Of a stretch of DNA of 64,000 nucleotides, positions 26,201 to 34,485 are shown piece by piece. Below the pieces are notes generated by a model. That model saw only the letters and a list, made by a program, of their open reading frames with translations, had not been told where the DNA came from and did not search any database. Numbering within the stretch: position 1 is the stretch's first letter; each line of letters begins with the position of its first letter. Origin of the DNA: Lentisphaeria bacterium (GTDB lineage Bacteria; Verrucomicrobiota; Lentisphaeria; Oligosphaerales; Oligosphaeraceae); contig JAKSPB010000001.1 in NCBI GenBank assembly GCA_024405215.1, positions 1 through 64,000 on the forward strand, read 5' to 3'. A program made the position numbers and the translations under genes.

Positions 26201-28061
26201 CATGCGAGTCATGGCCGTGGCGGTGGATGCCGAACGCACGGGCTCCGGCGAGGCCGAATTGACCATGTATCGTGATGCGACGTTGCGGCTTGCCACGCCT
26301 CGGGTCGTGGCGCCGGGAGACGAGTTCCGCATTTCCCTGGAGGGTTTCAACCATCGCTGCGCACTCTCGGAAGCCGCCTGGCATTTGGCCTCGGAAGGGC
26401 CGGTGGCGCTTTCCCAGACCGATGGCTCTTTCCGGGCGGAGAAGGGTGCGTCTGGCGCCGTCCAGCTGATTGCGAAGGCTGGAGACAAGGAGGGGCGGAG
26501 TCGCCTGCATGGCGAATTGAAATTGGGCGAGACGACGGTCGCCGCGGAAGGTTCCGTGGTGGTTCGCGCCGCTGTTCCCGCGGTGGAGAAGCTGGACGTG
26601 TTGACTCTGGAGCCCGGCGAGTCGAAGATGCTGGAACTGGGCGGCTACGGCAGCGTGGAAGTAGGAACGGTTGCGCTGGCAATTACGGGAAGCTTGAAGT
26701 GGCTGGGTGAATATCCCTACGGTTGTCTGGAACAGGTCACTGCCGGGGCGTTCCCGTTGCTGGCTGTACCGGGGCTTTGCGAGGCCGGGCTCCTGCCTGC
26801 GGAGTACGCGTTGGATGTCAAGAACAAGATCACCGTCGCGCGGATGAATCTGCAGGCCATGAGAAAAAGTGACGGCTGGATGAGCATGTGGAACGGCTCC
26901 CAGGAGGTCTGGCTGGAGGGCTCTTTGTTCGCCTACTTCTTCCTGTTGGAGGCGGAGTTCAATGGTTTCCCGATGGATTCTGCCTGGAAGACAAGTATCC
27001 AGCAGAACCTGAAGCAGTTCCTGGGGGAGACCAGCCGTCCTGTGGCGGACCGTGTGATGGCGACTTTCCTGCTTTCCTATCTGAGTCCTTCCACGGCATT
27101 CTCCTATTCGAAGCTCATCGCACCCAAGGATTGCGATGGTTTCAACCGATTCCTGCTGGCGATGACGCTGGTGAAATGCGGTCATGCGGCAGAGGGAATG
27201 CAGATGCTGAACGAACTCCTTGCCGGGGATTTCCTCAAGGATGACAAGGTCGGCGCCGGCTTTGACTCCCTGCTACGCCGTCAGGGCATTGCCTTGTGGC
27301 TTCTGGGCGAGATCCTTCCGGAACACGAACAGAACAAGCAGTTGATGCAGGCGATTCTGGCGGCAAGAAACGCCCAGGGCCATTGGGGGACCACGCAGGA
27401 CAACGCCTGGGCCGCCTTGGGGCTGGCGCGCTATTGCGCACGGCAGAAGAATGGCGCCTTCCAGGCGAAGGTCCTCACCGACAGCACGGAAAAAACGGTG
27501 GAGGGCGCGGTCCGTCTGCCCGCAGGACGGTTGCTGAAGGTGGAGAATACGGGTTCTGCCACGATGCAGGCATTCTGCCGTTCCCATGTCGTTCCCGAAA
27601 AGGCGGAGCCTTCCGCATACGGCATGGAACTCTCCCGCCGTTATCTGGACGAAAAGGGGCTGGAGGTAGCCGAGGCAAAGCGCGGGCAGCTTTTGGTCGT
27701 GGAACTTAAGTTGAAGTGCATGGATTCCCGCATCGGGGAGTTCGTGGTCTGCGACCTGCTTCCCGGATGCTTCGAGATCGAGGACGAGATGCTGATGACC
27801 CGCAGCCGTAATTTCTTCCGCGGCAATGCAGGGGGAAACGGCACGCCGCTCTATCGTCTGGAGAAGCGTTTCGATCGCTATCTGGGATTCGGCGATGCGG
27901 AGAGGCTCAACGCAAAGGGCACCTACACGTGGAGCTATAAGGTCCGTGTGGTCACGCCGGGTGTCTTTGCCGTGCCGCCTGTTTCGGCGGAGTCCATGTA
28001 TCATCCGGAATATCATGCGCTGACTTTGGGAACGGCGGAAAAGTTCACAGTGACAGAATAG
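23277..28061 (+). CDS. Bacterial alpha-2-macroglobulin (YfhM-like), thioester type
   Basis: A 1594-residue periplasmic alpha-2-macroglobulin. An N-terminal anchor (ALIVGLCVLLVLSLVGNVAL) without lipobox is followed by a low-complexity linker, macroglobulin (MG) domains, a bait region in the middle and a terpenoid cyclase-like thioester domain. The thioester motif CLEQ (C1150-Q1153, in YPYGCLEQ) is intact, so it should trap attacking proteases covalently. C-terminal domains contain the receptor-type fold. The start has TAGGAG. pbpC begins 7 bp downstream, the same pairing as yfhM-pbpC in E. coli, where PbpC is thought to repair peptidoglycan after a breach while A2M inhibits proteases. Confidence 0.95.
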   Translation: MSRGTKALIVGLCVLLVLSLVGNVALMHRGGSAVSSTPEISSPSEASVTGGKPSAEKSEGAVPVEEKPSVSLAEDEAAKMVMKEAEEPKAKKEPAEEPLVITRSFFYGNGDLELRLNRHVENVEEKNVTISPALPEKFHVACWGRGLDIYGKFQPETLYTVTLKDGSGSECVTVVSSLSLPTQVKFKSQGTLFTLGNDFWNLPVSTVNLDEGKLAVEVYQAYPSRVLDFLRWSETQYAYLLSETVLPVEAKKNRTAHVCLDLKKAGIDRKAGVYLVRIRDAKKKWCEEMRSVVVTDLGMVATSSEKEVVVSVHSLTSQLPVEGVKIQLVSYKSQILGEAVTDGTGFCRLPLQPLADKEDFLNLLVASKEDDLSFLRYEGCAGAVAPGSEKAVLFCERGICRTGETMHVFASLRDAEGRTKGGVPAEFTLLDAVGAKVNTQVLPGDEAGLYEAVFEIPAEAPLGQYAVHMDVPGGKEYGRTSFLVGDYIPDQVKLSMDCAMQEETQTLQAQGKAMYYFGLPVRQANVNVSVTGRYGAFQPKDYPDYSFGYREEKSLGLNFNCAVQTNGDGDFSGELKLKWPVEAVGLPIVFQVEGSCVPAQGGRAVVAGSTLTVHNAEFYVGARKITENQKKCVVQLVGVTPEGKTVDLKDFPLDYELYACDWEYVLKETEGHFERVWEHVSKLKRSGRVELVNGLLVFDDSIGNGEFRLVLKDAQGRGRLDTNFWHWFGEGGVHLKDPRQLVFTWDKPEYLPGDSAVVTFEAPAEGRGVLMSGLNRIAEAMEFEVHVGRNQVELPIPSDVHCGNWFASVAMVSRKDTASDPQLLKGFVVLPVKQDKRRLAVKVTAPAEARPEEEVTVAVSLADADGAPVSGEAIVWGVDMGILALTDYRTPDLHGAFFGPLENPLKVWENYSMLYPVINAGTEKIGGGYASKDMAALPRREESLEKAAVFYLGRIKIDGTGMAQATVRLPNHTGAMRVMAVAVDAERTGSGEAELTMYRDATLRLATPRVVAPGDEFRISLEGFNHRCALSEAAWHLASEGPVALSQTDGSFRAEKGASGAVQLIAKAGDKEGRSRLHGELKLGETTVAAEGSVVVRAAVPAVEKLDVLTLEPGESKMLELGGYGSVEVGTVALAITGSLKWLGEYPYGCLEQVTAGAFPLLAVPGLCEAGLLPAEYALDVKNKITVARMNLQAMRKSDGWMSMWNGSQEVWLEGSLFAYFFLLEAEFNGFPMDSAWKTSIQQNLKQFLGETSRPVADRVMATFLLSYLSPSTAFSYSKLIAPKDCDGFNRFLLAMTLVKCGHAAEGMQMLNELLAGDFLKDDKVGAGFDSLLRRQGIALWLLGEILPEHEQNKQLMQAILAARNAQGHWGTTQDNAWAALGLARYCARQKNGAFQAKVLTDSTEKTVEGAVRLPAGRLLKVENTGSATMQAFCRSHVVPEKAEPSAYGMELSRRYLDEKGLEVAEAKRGQLLVVELKLKCMDSRIGEFVVCDLLPGCFEIEDEMLMTRSRNFFRGNAGGNGTPLYRLEKRFDRYLGFGDAERLNAKGTYTWSYKVRVVTPGVFAVPPVSAESMYHPEYHALTLGTAEKFTVTE

Positions 28062-28068
28062 GCACTAG

Positions 28069-30231
28069 ATGTCCTTCTGGCGAAAAGTTGTGTCCTCTCG
28101 CTGGCTACGCTGGCTGGCGGGGGGGATGCTGGCGATTGGTTTGCTTGGCTGGCTGGCCTGGGGCATCGCGGTGCGGTGCGTGGAGCTTCCGCCGGAGATG
28201 GTGGAGCGCGTCACGCCATCCGTCTGCTATTATGATTTCTCCGGGCGGTTGCTTCATGTGGAGCGCGGCTACGACTACCGGTGGAATTTCCCCATTCCCT
28301 TGAAGGAGCTTCCGCCGGAGATGATCCGCTATGTCCTGGCGGTGGAAGACCGCAATTTCTATCGTCACCACGGTTTTGACTTTTGGGCGGCCTTCCGGGC
28401 CACGCGGCAACTGCTGTTGAATGGACACATCCTTTCCGGCGCCTCTACCATCACCATGCAGGTGATGACCATGTTCACGGGCCGGGAACGGACGCTGCGT
28501 TACAAGGTCCGGCAGATTCTTCTGGCATGTCAGTGGGAGAAGGGACATTCCAAAGAGGAGACGCTGGAGTTCTATTTCAACCACCTTCCGTTTGGCGGAA
28601 AGATCTATGGCATTGAGGCGGCCGCGCAATATTATTTCGGTCATTCCGCCCGCGAATTGAACCGCAACGAGATGATTCTCCTGTCCGGACTGCCCCAGGG
28701 ACCGGGAAAATACCGTCCCGACCGCTATCCTGTCCGGGCGATTCAGCGCCGCGACGTCGTCCTGCATCTGCTGATCCGGAATGGCGTCCTCACGGAGGCG
28801 GAGGCGACGGAGATTCGCCATGAGCCTCTTCGCTACCGGCGTTTCGATATGCCCTATTGGCCGCGACAGCGGGATACGCATTTCTTCGAAATGGCGCGAA
28901 AAAGCGCGCCAGGGCGGCGCGAATATCCTTTGGCGCTGGATTCCGAATTACAGAATGCCGTGCTGGTGGCGCTGAAGCGAGGACAGGAAAGGCTTTCCGG
29001 GGTGAAGGATGCGGCGGCTGTCGTTATCGAGAATGCCACGGGGAAGATCCGCAGTTGCGTGGGGACCTTGAATTTTGCCGATCCTGTGGATGGCGCGGTG
29101 AATGCCGCCCTTGCCTGGCGCTCGCCGGGATCCGCTCTGAAGCCCTTCATTTACGGCGAGGCGATTTATGGCGGGATGATTGTGGCGGAGACAAAACTGA
29201 AGGACGAGAAGCTGCTTTTCGATGATTATCGACCCGGAAATTTCGATGGCGTTTTTCGAGGTGAAGTCCCGGCCCAGGAGGCGCTGGCGGATTCGCTGAA
29301 TACGCCGGCGGTTCGGCTTTTGCAGAAGGTTGGCGTGCAGCGTGTGCTGGATTTGTTGAATCGGCAGCGGCTTTTGCGTCCAGGCGTGGTGCGCCAGGGG
29401 GAGCGTCTGGGGCTTTCCCTGGCAATTGGAGGAACGGAGTCGAATCTAGTGGCGTTGACACGGGGCTACGCTCGTCTGGCGGGCGCATCGGAGGGGAATC
29501 CCTGGCTGGAGGATGTCGGCGAAGGGAGGGGAACGCAGGAGCTCTGGACGCCGGGCGTCCGGGAAATGCTTTTGAAGATGCTTCGTCATCGTCCGATTCC
29601 CGGAGGCGGGGGATTGGAGGCGGCTTGGAAGACGGGTACTTCCAACGGCAACCGTGATGCCTGGTGCTTTGCGGTGACGCCAGAGTGGACCGTGGGCGTC
29701 TGGATGGGGAACAAAAGCGGCGCGGCTTCGCCTGAATTGATCGGGGCTGCGGCGGCCGCCCCCGTGGCCGCCGTGATTCTGCAGTTGCTCCATCGGGAGA
29801 CGCAACCGGTCTGGAAGAGCGATGGGGAAACGTTGACGCAGACGGTTCTTTGCGCAAAAACGGGCTTGGCAATGGGCGCGGAGTGTCCGGAACCGATGAG
29901 TGGAACTACAGTAACGGGCATTCCCTTGGCTGTCTGTCAGGAGTGCAGACAGGGAAAGTTGGCCCCGGGACTTCAAAAGACGCGGATTCTTTCTCCGCAA
30001 CCAGGGGAATACCTTGCGAATGGCAGGAACGCAAACGGTGTGGAAATCGTGCGGATGGTCTTGAGAAACCAGCCCGCTGAGGTGCATCTCTACGTTGATG
30101 GCGAATACCGGGGACGGCATCTTTCCGGGGACAAGGTGGAGCTTTCGGTTGGTGGTCATCGCCTGAATGTCTGGGGCGGCGACGGGTGGCAGCCTGCGGA
30201 GATTTTCCTTCAGGTGAAAGGCGGCGATTGA
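28069..30231 (+). CDS. pbpC: Penicillin-binding protein 1C
   Basis: A 720-residue class A PBP. There is one N-terminal transmembrane segment (about 15-35). The glycosyltransferase 51 domain contains VEDRNFYRHHGFD (E93), GASTITMQVMTM and the FYFNHLPFGGKIYGIEAA motif. The transpeptidase has SxxK at S355-K358 (SALK), SLN and KTGT at K521. The C-terminal segment (about 590-720) with CxxC pairs and the RILSPQPGEYL region is the BiPBP_C module typical of PBP1C. It lies 7 bp downstream of the A2M gene, so the two are co-transcribed. Confidence 0.96.
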   Translation: MSFWRKVVSSRWLRWLAGGMLAIGLLGWLAWGIAVRCVELPPEMVERVTPSVCYYDFSGRLLHVERGYDYRWNFPIPLKELPPEMIRYVLAVEDRNFYRHHGFDFWAAFRATRQLLLNGHILSGASTITMQVMTMFTGRERTLRYKVRQILLACQWEKGHSKEETLEFYFNHLPFGGKIYGIEAAAQYYFGHSARELNRNEMILLSGLPQGPGKYRPDRYPVRAIQRRDVVLHLLIRNGVLTEAEATEIRHEPLRYRRFDMPYWPRQRDTHFFEMARKSAPGRREYPLALDSELQNAVLVALKRGQERLSGVKDAAAVVIENATGKIRSCVGTLNFADPVDGAVNAALAWRSPGSALKPFIYGEAIYGGMIVAETKLKDEKLLFDDYRPGNFDGVFRGEVPAQEALADSLNTPAVRLLQKVGVQRVLDLLNRQRLLRPGVVRQGERLGLSLAIGGTESNLVALTRGYARLAGASEGNPWLEDVGEGRGTQELWTPGVREMLLKMLRHRPIPGGGGLEAAWKTGTSNGNRDAWCFAVTPEWTVGVWMGNKSGAASPELIGAAAAAPVAAVILQLLHRETQPVWKSDGETLTQTVLCAKTGLAMGAECPEPMSGTTVTGIPLAVCQECRQGKLAPGLQKTRILSPQPGEYLANGRNANGVEIVRMVLRNQPAEVHLYVDGEYRGRHLSGDKVELSVGGHRLNVWGGDGWQPAEIFLQVKGGD

Positions 30232-30335
30232 TTTCGGCGCTTTTGCCGATTGGGCGGCATTGCCGCGGGCGGGGGGGCGCTAAATGGTCCTGTGCGCGAT
30301 ACTATCGCTGCATCAAAAAAAAAGGAAATCAATTC

Positions 30336-31373
30336 ATGCAAAAGATACGTTTTGGTGTTGCCGGTCTTGGGCGCATCGGATGGCTTTTTCACTGTGAGCG
30401 GATTGCCGCAAGGGAAGATTGCGAACTGGCGGCAGTTGCGGAAAGAGAAGATTCGCGTCGTCTGGAGGCGTCCGCGAAATATGGATGCCAGGCCTTTTCG
30501 GATTATGAAGAAATGATCCATTCCGGGCTGGTGGATGCCGTGGCCATCGCCACTCCGACCCATCTGCACGAATCCATGGCCTGTGCGGCATTGCGGGCGG
30601 GGCTGGATGTGGTGCTGGAGAAGCCCATGGCGCCGGATCTGGCTTCCGCAGAACGGATTGCCGCCGTCGTCAAGGAGACGGGGCGCCTCCTGACAGTCTA
30701 TCAGCCCCATCGGCTGATGGCGTATTTCCAGCATATCCGGAAGATTGTGGAGAGCGGCGCCATCGGCAAGGTCACTGGGGTCCAGCGGGCTTCGCTGAGC
30801 TATGCGCGGCGCAATGACTGGCAGAGCCTGAAGAAATACGGCGGCGGAATGCTGAACAACTACGGTGCGCATTTTCTGGATCAGATGCTGCAGCTGACCG
30901 GATACGAGTTGGAGCGCATCCATTGCGTCTTGCAGAAAGTGGCCACGCTGGGAGATGCGGATGACGTGGTCAAGGTGCTTTTCGCCACCAAGGATGGCGT
31001 TTTCGCGGATTTGCTGATCAGCCAGGCCGCGATTTCCGTGCCATACGAGTTCGTCGTCTGGGGAACGCACGGCACGTTGGAAAAACAGGGAAATAACCTG
31101 AAATTGAGGCACTTCGATCCGGATAAGCTGAAGGTGAAGAACCTGGATGAATCTCTGGCCAGCGCCAATCGGGAATATCCTTCCGATGCGCCGGAAGTCC
31201 AGGAAGAGCTAATCCCTGTGGATCCTTTCTTGGAAGTGGATTTCTATGCGGATTTCCTTCACGCTCTTCGGACAGGTTCCCAACCCGTCACTCCATTGGC
31301 GCAGACGCTGGCGGTGATGCGACTGCTGGCGAAATGCCGGGAGGACGCCGGGACGGAAGCCGATATGCGTTGA
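30336..31373 (+). CDS. Gfo/Idh/MocA family oxidoreductase (inositol 2-dehydrogenase-like)
   Basis: A 345-residue NAD(P)-dependent oxidoreductase. The N-terminal Rossmann fold is marked by GVAGLGRIG (about 7-15). VVLEKPMA carries the catalytic-site Lys of the EKP motif, and the C-terminal domain includes GGGMLNNYGAHFLDQMLQL with the conserved Asp/His region. These enzymes oxidise or reduce sugars and inositols. The substrate cannot be told from sequence, though the setting of esterases, GH130 and lyase genes suggests sugar metabolism. The start at 30336 has AAAGGAAATC. It ends before a run of hairpins and a bidirectional terminator. Confidence 0.92.
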   Translation: MQKIRFGVAGLGRIGWLFHCERIAAREDCELAAVAEREDSRRLEASAKYGCQAFSDYEEMIHSGLVDAVAIATPTHLHESMACAALRAGLDVVLEKPMAPDLASAERIAAVVKETGRLLTVYQPHRLMAYFQHIRKIVESGAIGKVTGVQRASLSYARRNDWQSLKKYGGGMLNNYGAHFLDQMLQLTGYELERIHCVLQKVATLGDADDVVKVLFATKDGVFADLLISQAAISVPYEFVVWGTHGTLEKQGNNLKLRHFDPDKLKVKNLDESLASANREYPSDAPEVQEELIPVDPFLEVDFYADFLHALRTGSQPVTPLAQTLAVMRLLAKCREDAGTEADMR

Positions 31374-31689
31374 CGGGAAGAATCTTTTGTCGTCTCTTCG
31401 GAACGTTTGGGCCTTCCGGGAGGGCTTGCGGGGAGCCTGCTGTGTTGCGTAGATCCGGAAGATTCATGGATACGGTGGCGAATGCTGTTTTTTTTATGCA
31501 GATTCCAAGTCGAAGTTGGAATTTGCATGGAATTTCCTGCGTGGCGAAGGTAAAATGCGTTCGGAAAGGCCGTCGCAAGGATGCGACGGCGCAATTTCCT
31601 CCCTCGGCGTTTGCGGATATTGCAGGAGAACGCGAAAAAGCCGCTGCGTTCTGTGAGGAGCGCAACGGCTTTTTCTTTCGTGCCTATGA
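31374..31689. other. Intergenic region with three hairpins
   Basis: A 316-bp stretch without a gene. Three dyads are present: ATTCCAA/TTGGAAT around 31500-31525, a perfect 9-bp stem GCCGTCGCA/TGCGACGGC with a 4-nt loop at 31569-31590 (no T-run), and a terminator at 31635-31675. It separates the convergent oxidoreductase and pseudopilin genes. Confidence 0.6.
31635..31675 (-). terminator. Bidirectional terminator after pseudopilin gene 1
   Basis: The stem GCCGCTGCG/CGCAACGGC (one mismatch) has an A-run on its left and a T-run on its right, so it can terminate the minus-strand pseudopilin gene and plus-strand transcripts. Confidence 0.8.
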
Positions 31690-32550
31690 TTAGCGGTCTT
31701 CTCCGCCGGGGCCGTTGAAACCGGGATACCAGTAGTAATCGGTGACAACGTATGTCGCATTGCTGTATTTGCCGTTATAGATCTTTGCCTTGCCGTATGA
31801 AACGGATTCGACATGACCATCGCTCATGGAGAGGTTGTTGTTCATGCCATGGCGGAAGTAGGCAAGACCTACGTCAGTCAGATAATGGGCGGCAGTTGCA
31901 ATGCAGGTACGGAATTCAGGGCTGCTTGAGTCAAACTCTGTGATTCTTGTGCCGTCAAGGTAGTTGACATGCAAAGAGGGCAGCTTGATGGTGCTGATGC
32001 GGTGCCAGGTCGAAGACACTGTTGCGCCGTTGTAGATCCAGTCGCAATCTGTGAGGAAATTATGGCAGTAGCTCATGCCAAGATTGCACTGATAGGACAT
32101 ATTGCCCATAACGACGTCGCTTTCACTTGCAGACGGACAACTCAAGATCTTATGCCAGGAGCCTTTGTTTTCGCCAGCTGCACTGTCATCTTCGTTGCGT
32201 TCGCCTGCGGGATCCTTTGCAAGGTACTGCTTGGCAGTCATTGGAGCGCCTGGAACGGCGGGATTCAATGTGAACCAATAGAAGCGGTCGCCGTCGTCAA
32301 TTGCCATATTGAGCCATCCGGGAGTGTAGGCCGGCTTGTTGCCTTCTCTGAAAGAGATGGGGGGCAGAAAATCATCGTTGTCAACGGAATACAACTGGTT
32401 TCCGAGGGCCAGTTGTTTCAGGTTGTTGACGCAGCTGATGGCGCGGGCCTTCTCACGGGCCTTGGACAACGCAGGCAGGAGCATACTGGCCAGAATCGCG
32501 ATGATGGCGATCACAACCAGCAATTCGATCAGTGTGAAGGATTTTTTCAT
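31690..32550 (-). CDS. Pseudopilin-like protein 1 (N-terminal methylation motif, H-X9-DG)
   Basis: A 286-residue protein starting [20 protein letters not shown]. It has the type IV prepilin N-terminus: short basic leader, FTLIE with Glu5 of the mature form, one 20-residue hydrophobic helix, and [14 protein letters not shown]. The globular domain ends with the H-X9-DG motif ([17 protein letters not shown]), the mark of the TIGR04294/DUF1559-type family expanded in Lentisphaerota and Planctomycetota. It would be processed at Ser/Phe, inserted in the inner membrane and possibly assembled in a secretion pseudopilus; the actual role of these large families is unknown. The hairpin-bearing 5' region at 32551-32706 controls it. 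Confidence 0.92.
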   Translation of the reverse strand: MKKSFTLIELLVVIAIIAILASMLLPALSKAREKARAISCVNNLKQLALGNQLYSVDNDDFLPPISFREGNKPAYTPGWLNMAIDDGDRFYWFTLNPAVPGAPMTAKQYLAKDPAGERNEDDSAAGENKGSWHKILSCPSASESDVVMGNMSYQCNLGMSYCHNFLTDCDWIYNGATVSSTWHRISTIKLPSLHVNYLDGTRITEFDSSSPEFRTCIATAAHYLTDVGLAYFRHGMNNNLSMSDGHVESVSYGKAKIYNGKYSNATYVVTDYYWYPGFNGPGGEDR

Positions 32551-32706
32551 GGTTGCTTGTTTGGTGTGAGGGATTGAGCAAGTGCTTCTTGCACTTTGGT
32601 GATGACGAGGGAAAACGAAGAGATTTCGTTTTCGTACACATTATAAGAAAATATCTTGAAAACAAAATGGTTGATTCTTGTGCATCATTGGCGAAAAGTG
32701 TCAAAG
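32551..32706 (-). promoter_or_regulatory. Promoter and 5' region of pseudopilin gene 1
   Basis: TATAAT is at 32640-32645 (minus strand). Just after the expected start is a perfect 9-bp hairpin GAAAACGAA/TTCGTTTTC (32611-32633). A second hairpin AAGTGC/GCACTT lies near the start codon. Further upstream (32681-32706) is a dyad-like motif, on the plus strand GCATCATTGGCGAAAAG then TGTCAAAG, matched at pseudopilin gene 2. Confidence 0.65.
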
Positions 32707-32834
32707 TGTCATGCAAATCAGAAAAGAAGCTTTTTCCTGTCCATAAAGAACAAATAGATGTATTGGGGGACAATTCATGGCGTTGCATTGTCCAAATCGG
32801 TAGCGCTTCCTTGTCCTGTTTCATAAAAACAACG

Positions 32835-32977
32835 CTATGTTCCCCAAGAGGGTAGGTTTCCCTGGGAGGAAGAGCAAGTCGCCTCTTGCAGGATGCGCCG
32901 GCAGGCGGGCTGCCAGAAAAGAACAATTCATGAAGTAAGCGCTTCATCGGCAAACTGCCCTCTTGGGGAACATGGCG
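32835..32977. repeat. Long inverted-repeat element with three internal hairpins, 143 bp
   Basis: Arms of about 25 bp (plus-strand left arm GCTATGTTCCCCAAGAGGG, right arm its near-perfect inverse) pair with only a few transitions. Inside lie three small hairpins in series: GCAAG/CTTGC, GGCAG/CTGCC and ATGAAG/CTTCAT. Folded, it forms a closing stem with three branches. It sits between the promoter of pseudopilin gene 1 and the terminator of gene 2. It holds no open reading frame. Confidence 0.85.
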
Positions 32978-32983
32978 CAAAAC

Positions 32984-33028
32984 AAAAAAGGCTGTTGCCG
33001 CCTCGAAACGAGGGTGGGCAACAGCCTT
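32984..33028 (-). terminator. Terminator after pseudopilin gene 2
   Basis: The 12-bp stem AAGGCTGTTGCC/GGCAACAGCCTT (32988-33028) encloses a smaller CCTCG/CGAGG hairpin, with an A-run on the plus strand (T-run for minus transcripts). The same GGCTGTTGCC stem is used at 47674-47723. Confidence 0.85.
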
Positions 33029-33054
33029 TCGTTTTCCGAATTCAGGCTATGCGA

Positions 33055-33912
33055 TTAGCGGAGCTTTTCGCCGCCGTAGACATCGCAATTCGGATACCAG
33101 TAGTAGTCGGTATCCAAGAACATGGTGTTGGAATCCGGATTCTGGGTCTTCGCCTTCTGGTAGGGGATGGTTTCCACGTGACCATCGGAGAAGCAGGCAT
33201 TCATCTGCATGCTATGACGGAAATACGTCATGACTGCGTTGGTGTCTCTGATTCTGGAAGGCTTCACGCACAAAGCGGAGTTCTGGGCGCTCTTGTTGGA
33301 ACCATCGAACTGGTTGACGTGGAGGCTGGGATATTTGATGGAGGAGATGCGGTGCCAAGTGGGAGCGCCTTCCATGCCAGTGCCTGCGATGGCGTTGTTG
33401 GCGGCTCTCTTGGAGTAGCAGAAGCCAATGCTCGCCTGATAGCAGATATTGCCCTGGACGCGATCGGTGGGAGGGCAGGAGGGGCACATCATGACCTTGT
33501 GCCAGGAGCTCTGGTCGGCGCCGGTGCTGGAGGTGCCGTCGGCGGCCATGCCCTTGGCATACGCGTCCTTGTCCGTCCAGTCCTTGCTGGTCAGGGGAGC
33601 GCCGGGAATGATGGAGTTGGCGGAGTACCAGAAAATCGTGTCGGTGGCGTCCAGAATGCGGTTGGCATACAGGTGGGGGCCTTTTCCATCCGCAGTGTCC
33701 AGAGTGGCGGAGTACGCGATGGGGGGCAGGAAGTCGTCGCTGTCAACGGCGTAGAGCTGGTTGCCCAGGGCGATCTGCTTCTGGTTGTTGACGCAGCTGA
33801 TGGCGCGGGCCTTTTCACGGGCCTTGGAGAGGGCGGGGAGCAACATGCTGGCCAGGATGGCGATGATGGCGATCACGACAAGCAATTCAATCAAAGTGAA
33901 ATTTTTTTTCAT
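33055..33912 (-). CDS. Pseudopilin-like protein 2 (N-terminal methylation motif, H-X9-DG)
   Basis: A 285-residue paralogue starting [20 protein letters not shown], with the same hydrophobic helix and [14 protein letters not shown] segment. The globular part carries [17 protein letters not shown] and ends with [17 protein letters not shown] (H-X9-DG). Paralogous to the proteins at 31690, 37259 and 42613; closest in layout to protein 1. The 33912 start is fixed by alignment with the conserved leader; the frame is open slightly upstream. It is expected to be an inner-membrane pseudopilin processed by a prepilin peptidase, with function otherwise unknown. Confidence 0.92.
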   Translation of the reverse strand: MKKNFTLIELLVVIAIIAILASMLLPALSKAREKARAISCVNNQKQIALGNQLYAVDSDDFLPPIAYSATLDTADGKGPHLYANRILDATDTIFWYSANSIIPGAPLTSKDWTDKDAYAKGMAADGTSSTGADQSSWHKVMMCPSCPPTDRVQGNICYQASIGFCYSKRAANNAIAGTGMEGAPTWHRISSIKYPSLHVNQFDGSNKSAQNSALCVKPSRIRDTNAVMTYFRHSMQMNACFSDGHVETIPYQKAKTQNPDSNTMFLDTDYYWYPNCDVYGGEKLR

Positions 33913-34061
33913 GGTTCTGTTTGAAGGGTTGGCCAAATGTCTTTCCATTTGGCGTGAAATACAAAGGAAAACGCAGGATTTCGTTTTCGCATAAATTATA
34001 GGAAAAGTTTCTAAAATTCAAATAGCCCAAATACGCATATTATTGGCAAAAACTGCCAAAA
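33913..34061 (-). promoter_or_regulatory. Promoter and 5' region of pseudopilin gene 2
   Basis: TATAAT is at 33995-34000 (minus strand). A hairpin GAAAACG/CGTTTTC (33967-33988) follows the expected start, and GCCAAATG/CATTTGGC forms a second hairpin near the start codon. At 34035-34061 the plus strand reads GCATATTATTGGCA, then AAAACTGCCAAAA, a dyad TTGGCA/TGCCAA matching the motif upstream of pseudopilin gene 1 at the same distance (about 45 bp) from the -10 box. Confidence 0.65.
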
Positions 34062-34485
34062 GGACAAGAATAGGATAATATGCGCAAACAAAGCAAAAAA
34101 TATTTCGGCCGTCCCGAAATTTCGCAGACTGGGCGAAGTACAGGCGAAATTGAATTCAAGGCAGCTTGAATCCGCAAGACACTATTTTTCGTGCAGGCCG
34201 CGCCAAGGCGAACTCGTCTTCTTTTGGAGGAGGGCGCCTTGGGACAGGCCGGCAGCATGTCTTCCGTAGTGTAAGCAAAGGAAAAGAGGCAGGTCGCGTG
34301 ATGCATATTCGCAGGTCGGGCGCAGCAAGGCCTGCGTAAGGACGCCCGCTAGTATCCGTAGGTCCGCGGAGCAGGCCGTGTGAACCATGGCAGGAAAGGA
34401 CAAGCGTTCATTCGCCTTGCTTTTCCGCCTTCGCCAAGGCTTCGGCGAACATGCCGCAAGGTTCTGAAGGCACATTCCAACGTTG
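34062..34485. other. Intergenic region between pseudopilin 2 and AraC regulator 1
   Basis: A 424-bp stretch without a convincing gene. It is GC-rich in its middle and holds several dyads (CCAAGGCG/CGCCTTGG near 34205-34240, CGCAGG/CCTGCG near 34310-34338, TTCGCC/GGCGAA near 34433-34452). Any 3' structure for the AraC gene would fall here, but no clean terminator with a T-run was found. Confidence 0.45.

Noticed and set aside
23997-27185. A minus-strand open frame of over 1000 codons opposite the A2M gene
   Set aside because: The A2M frame has clear domains, a thioester motif and a ribosome binding site; the antisense frame is a GC-driven shadow.
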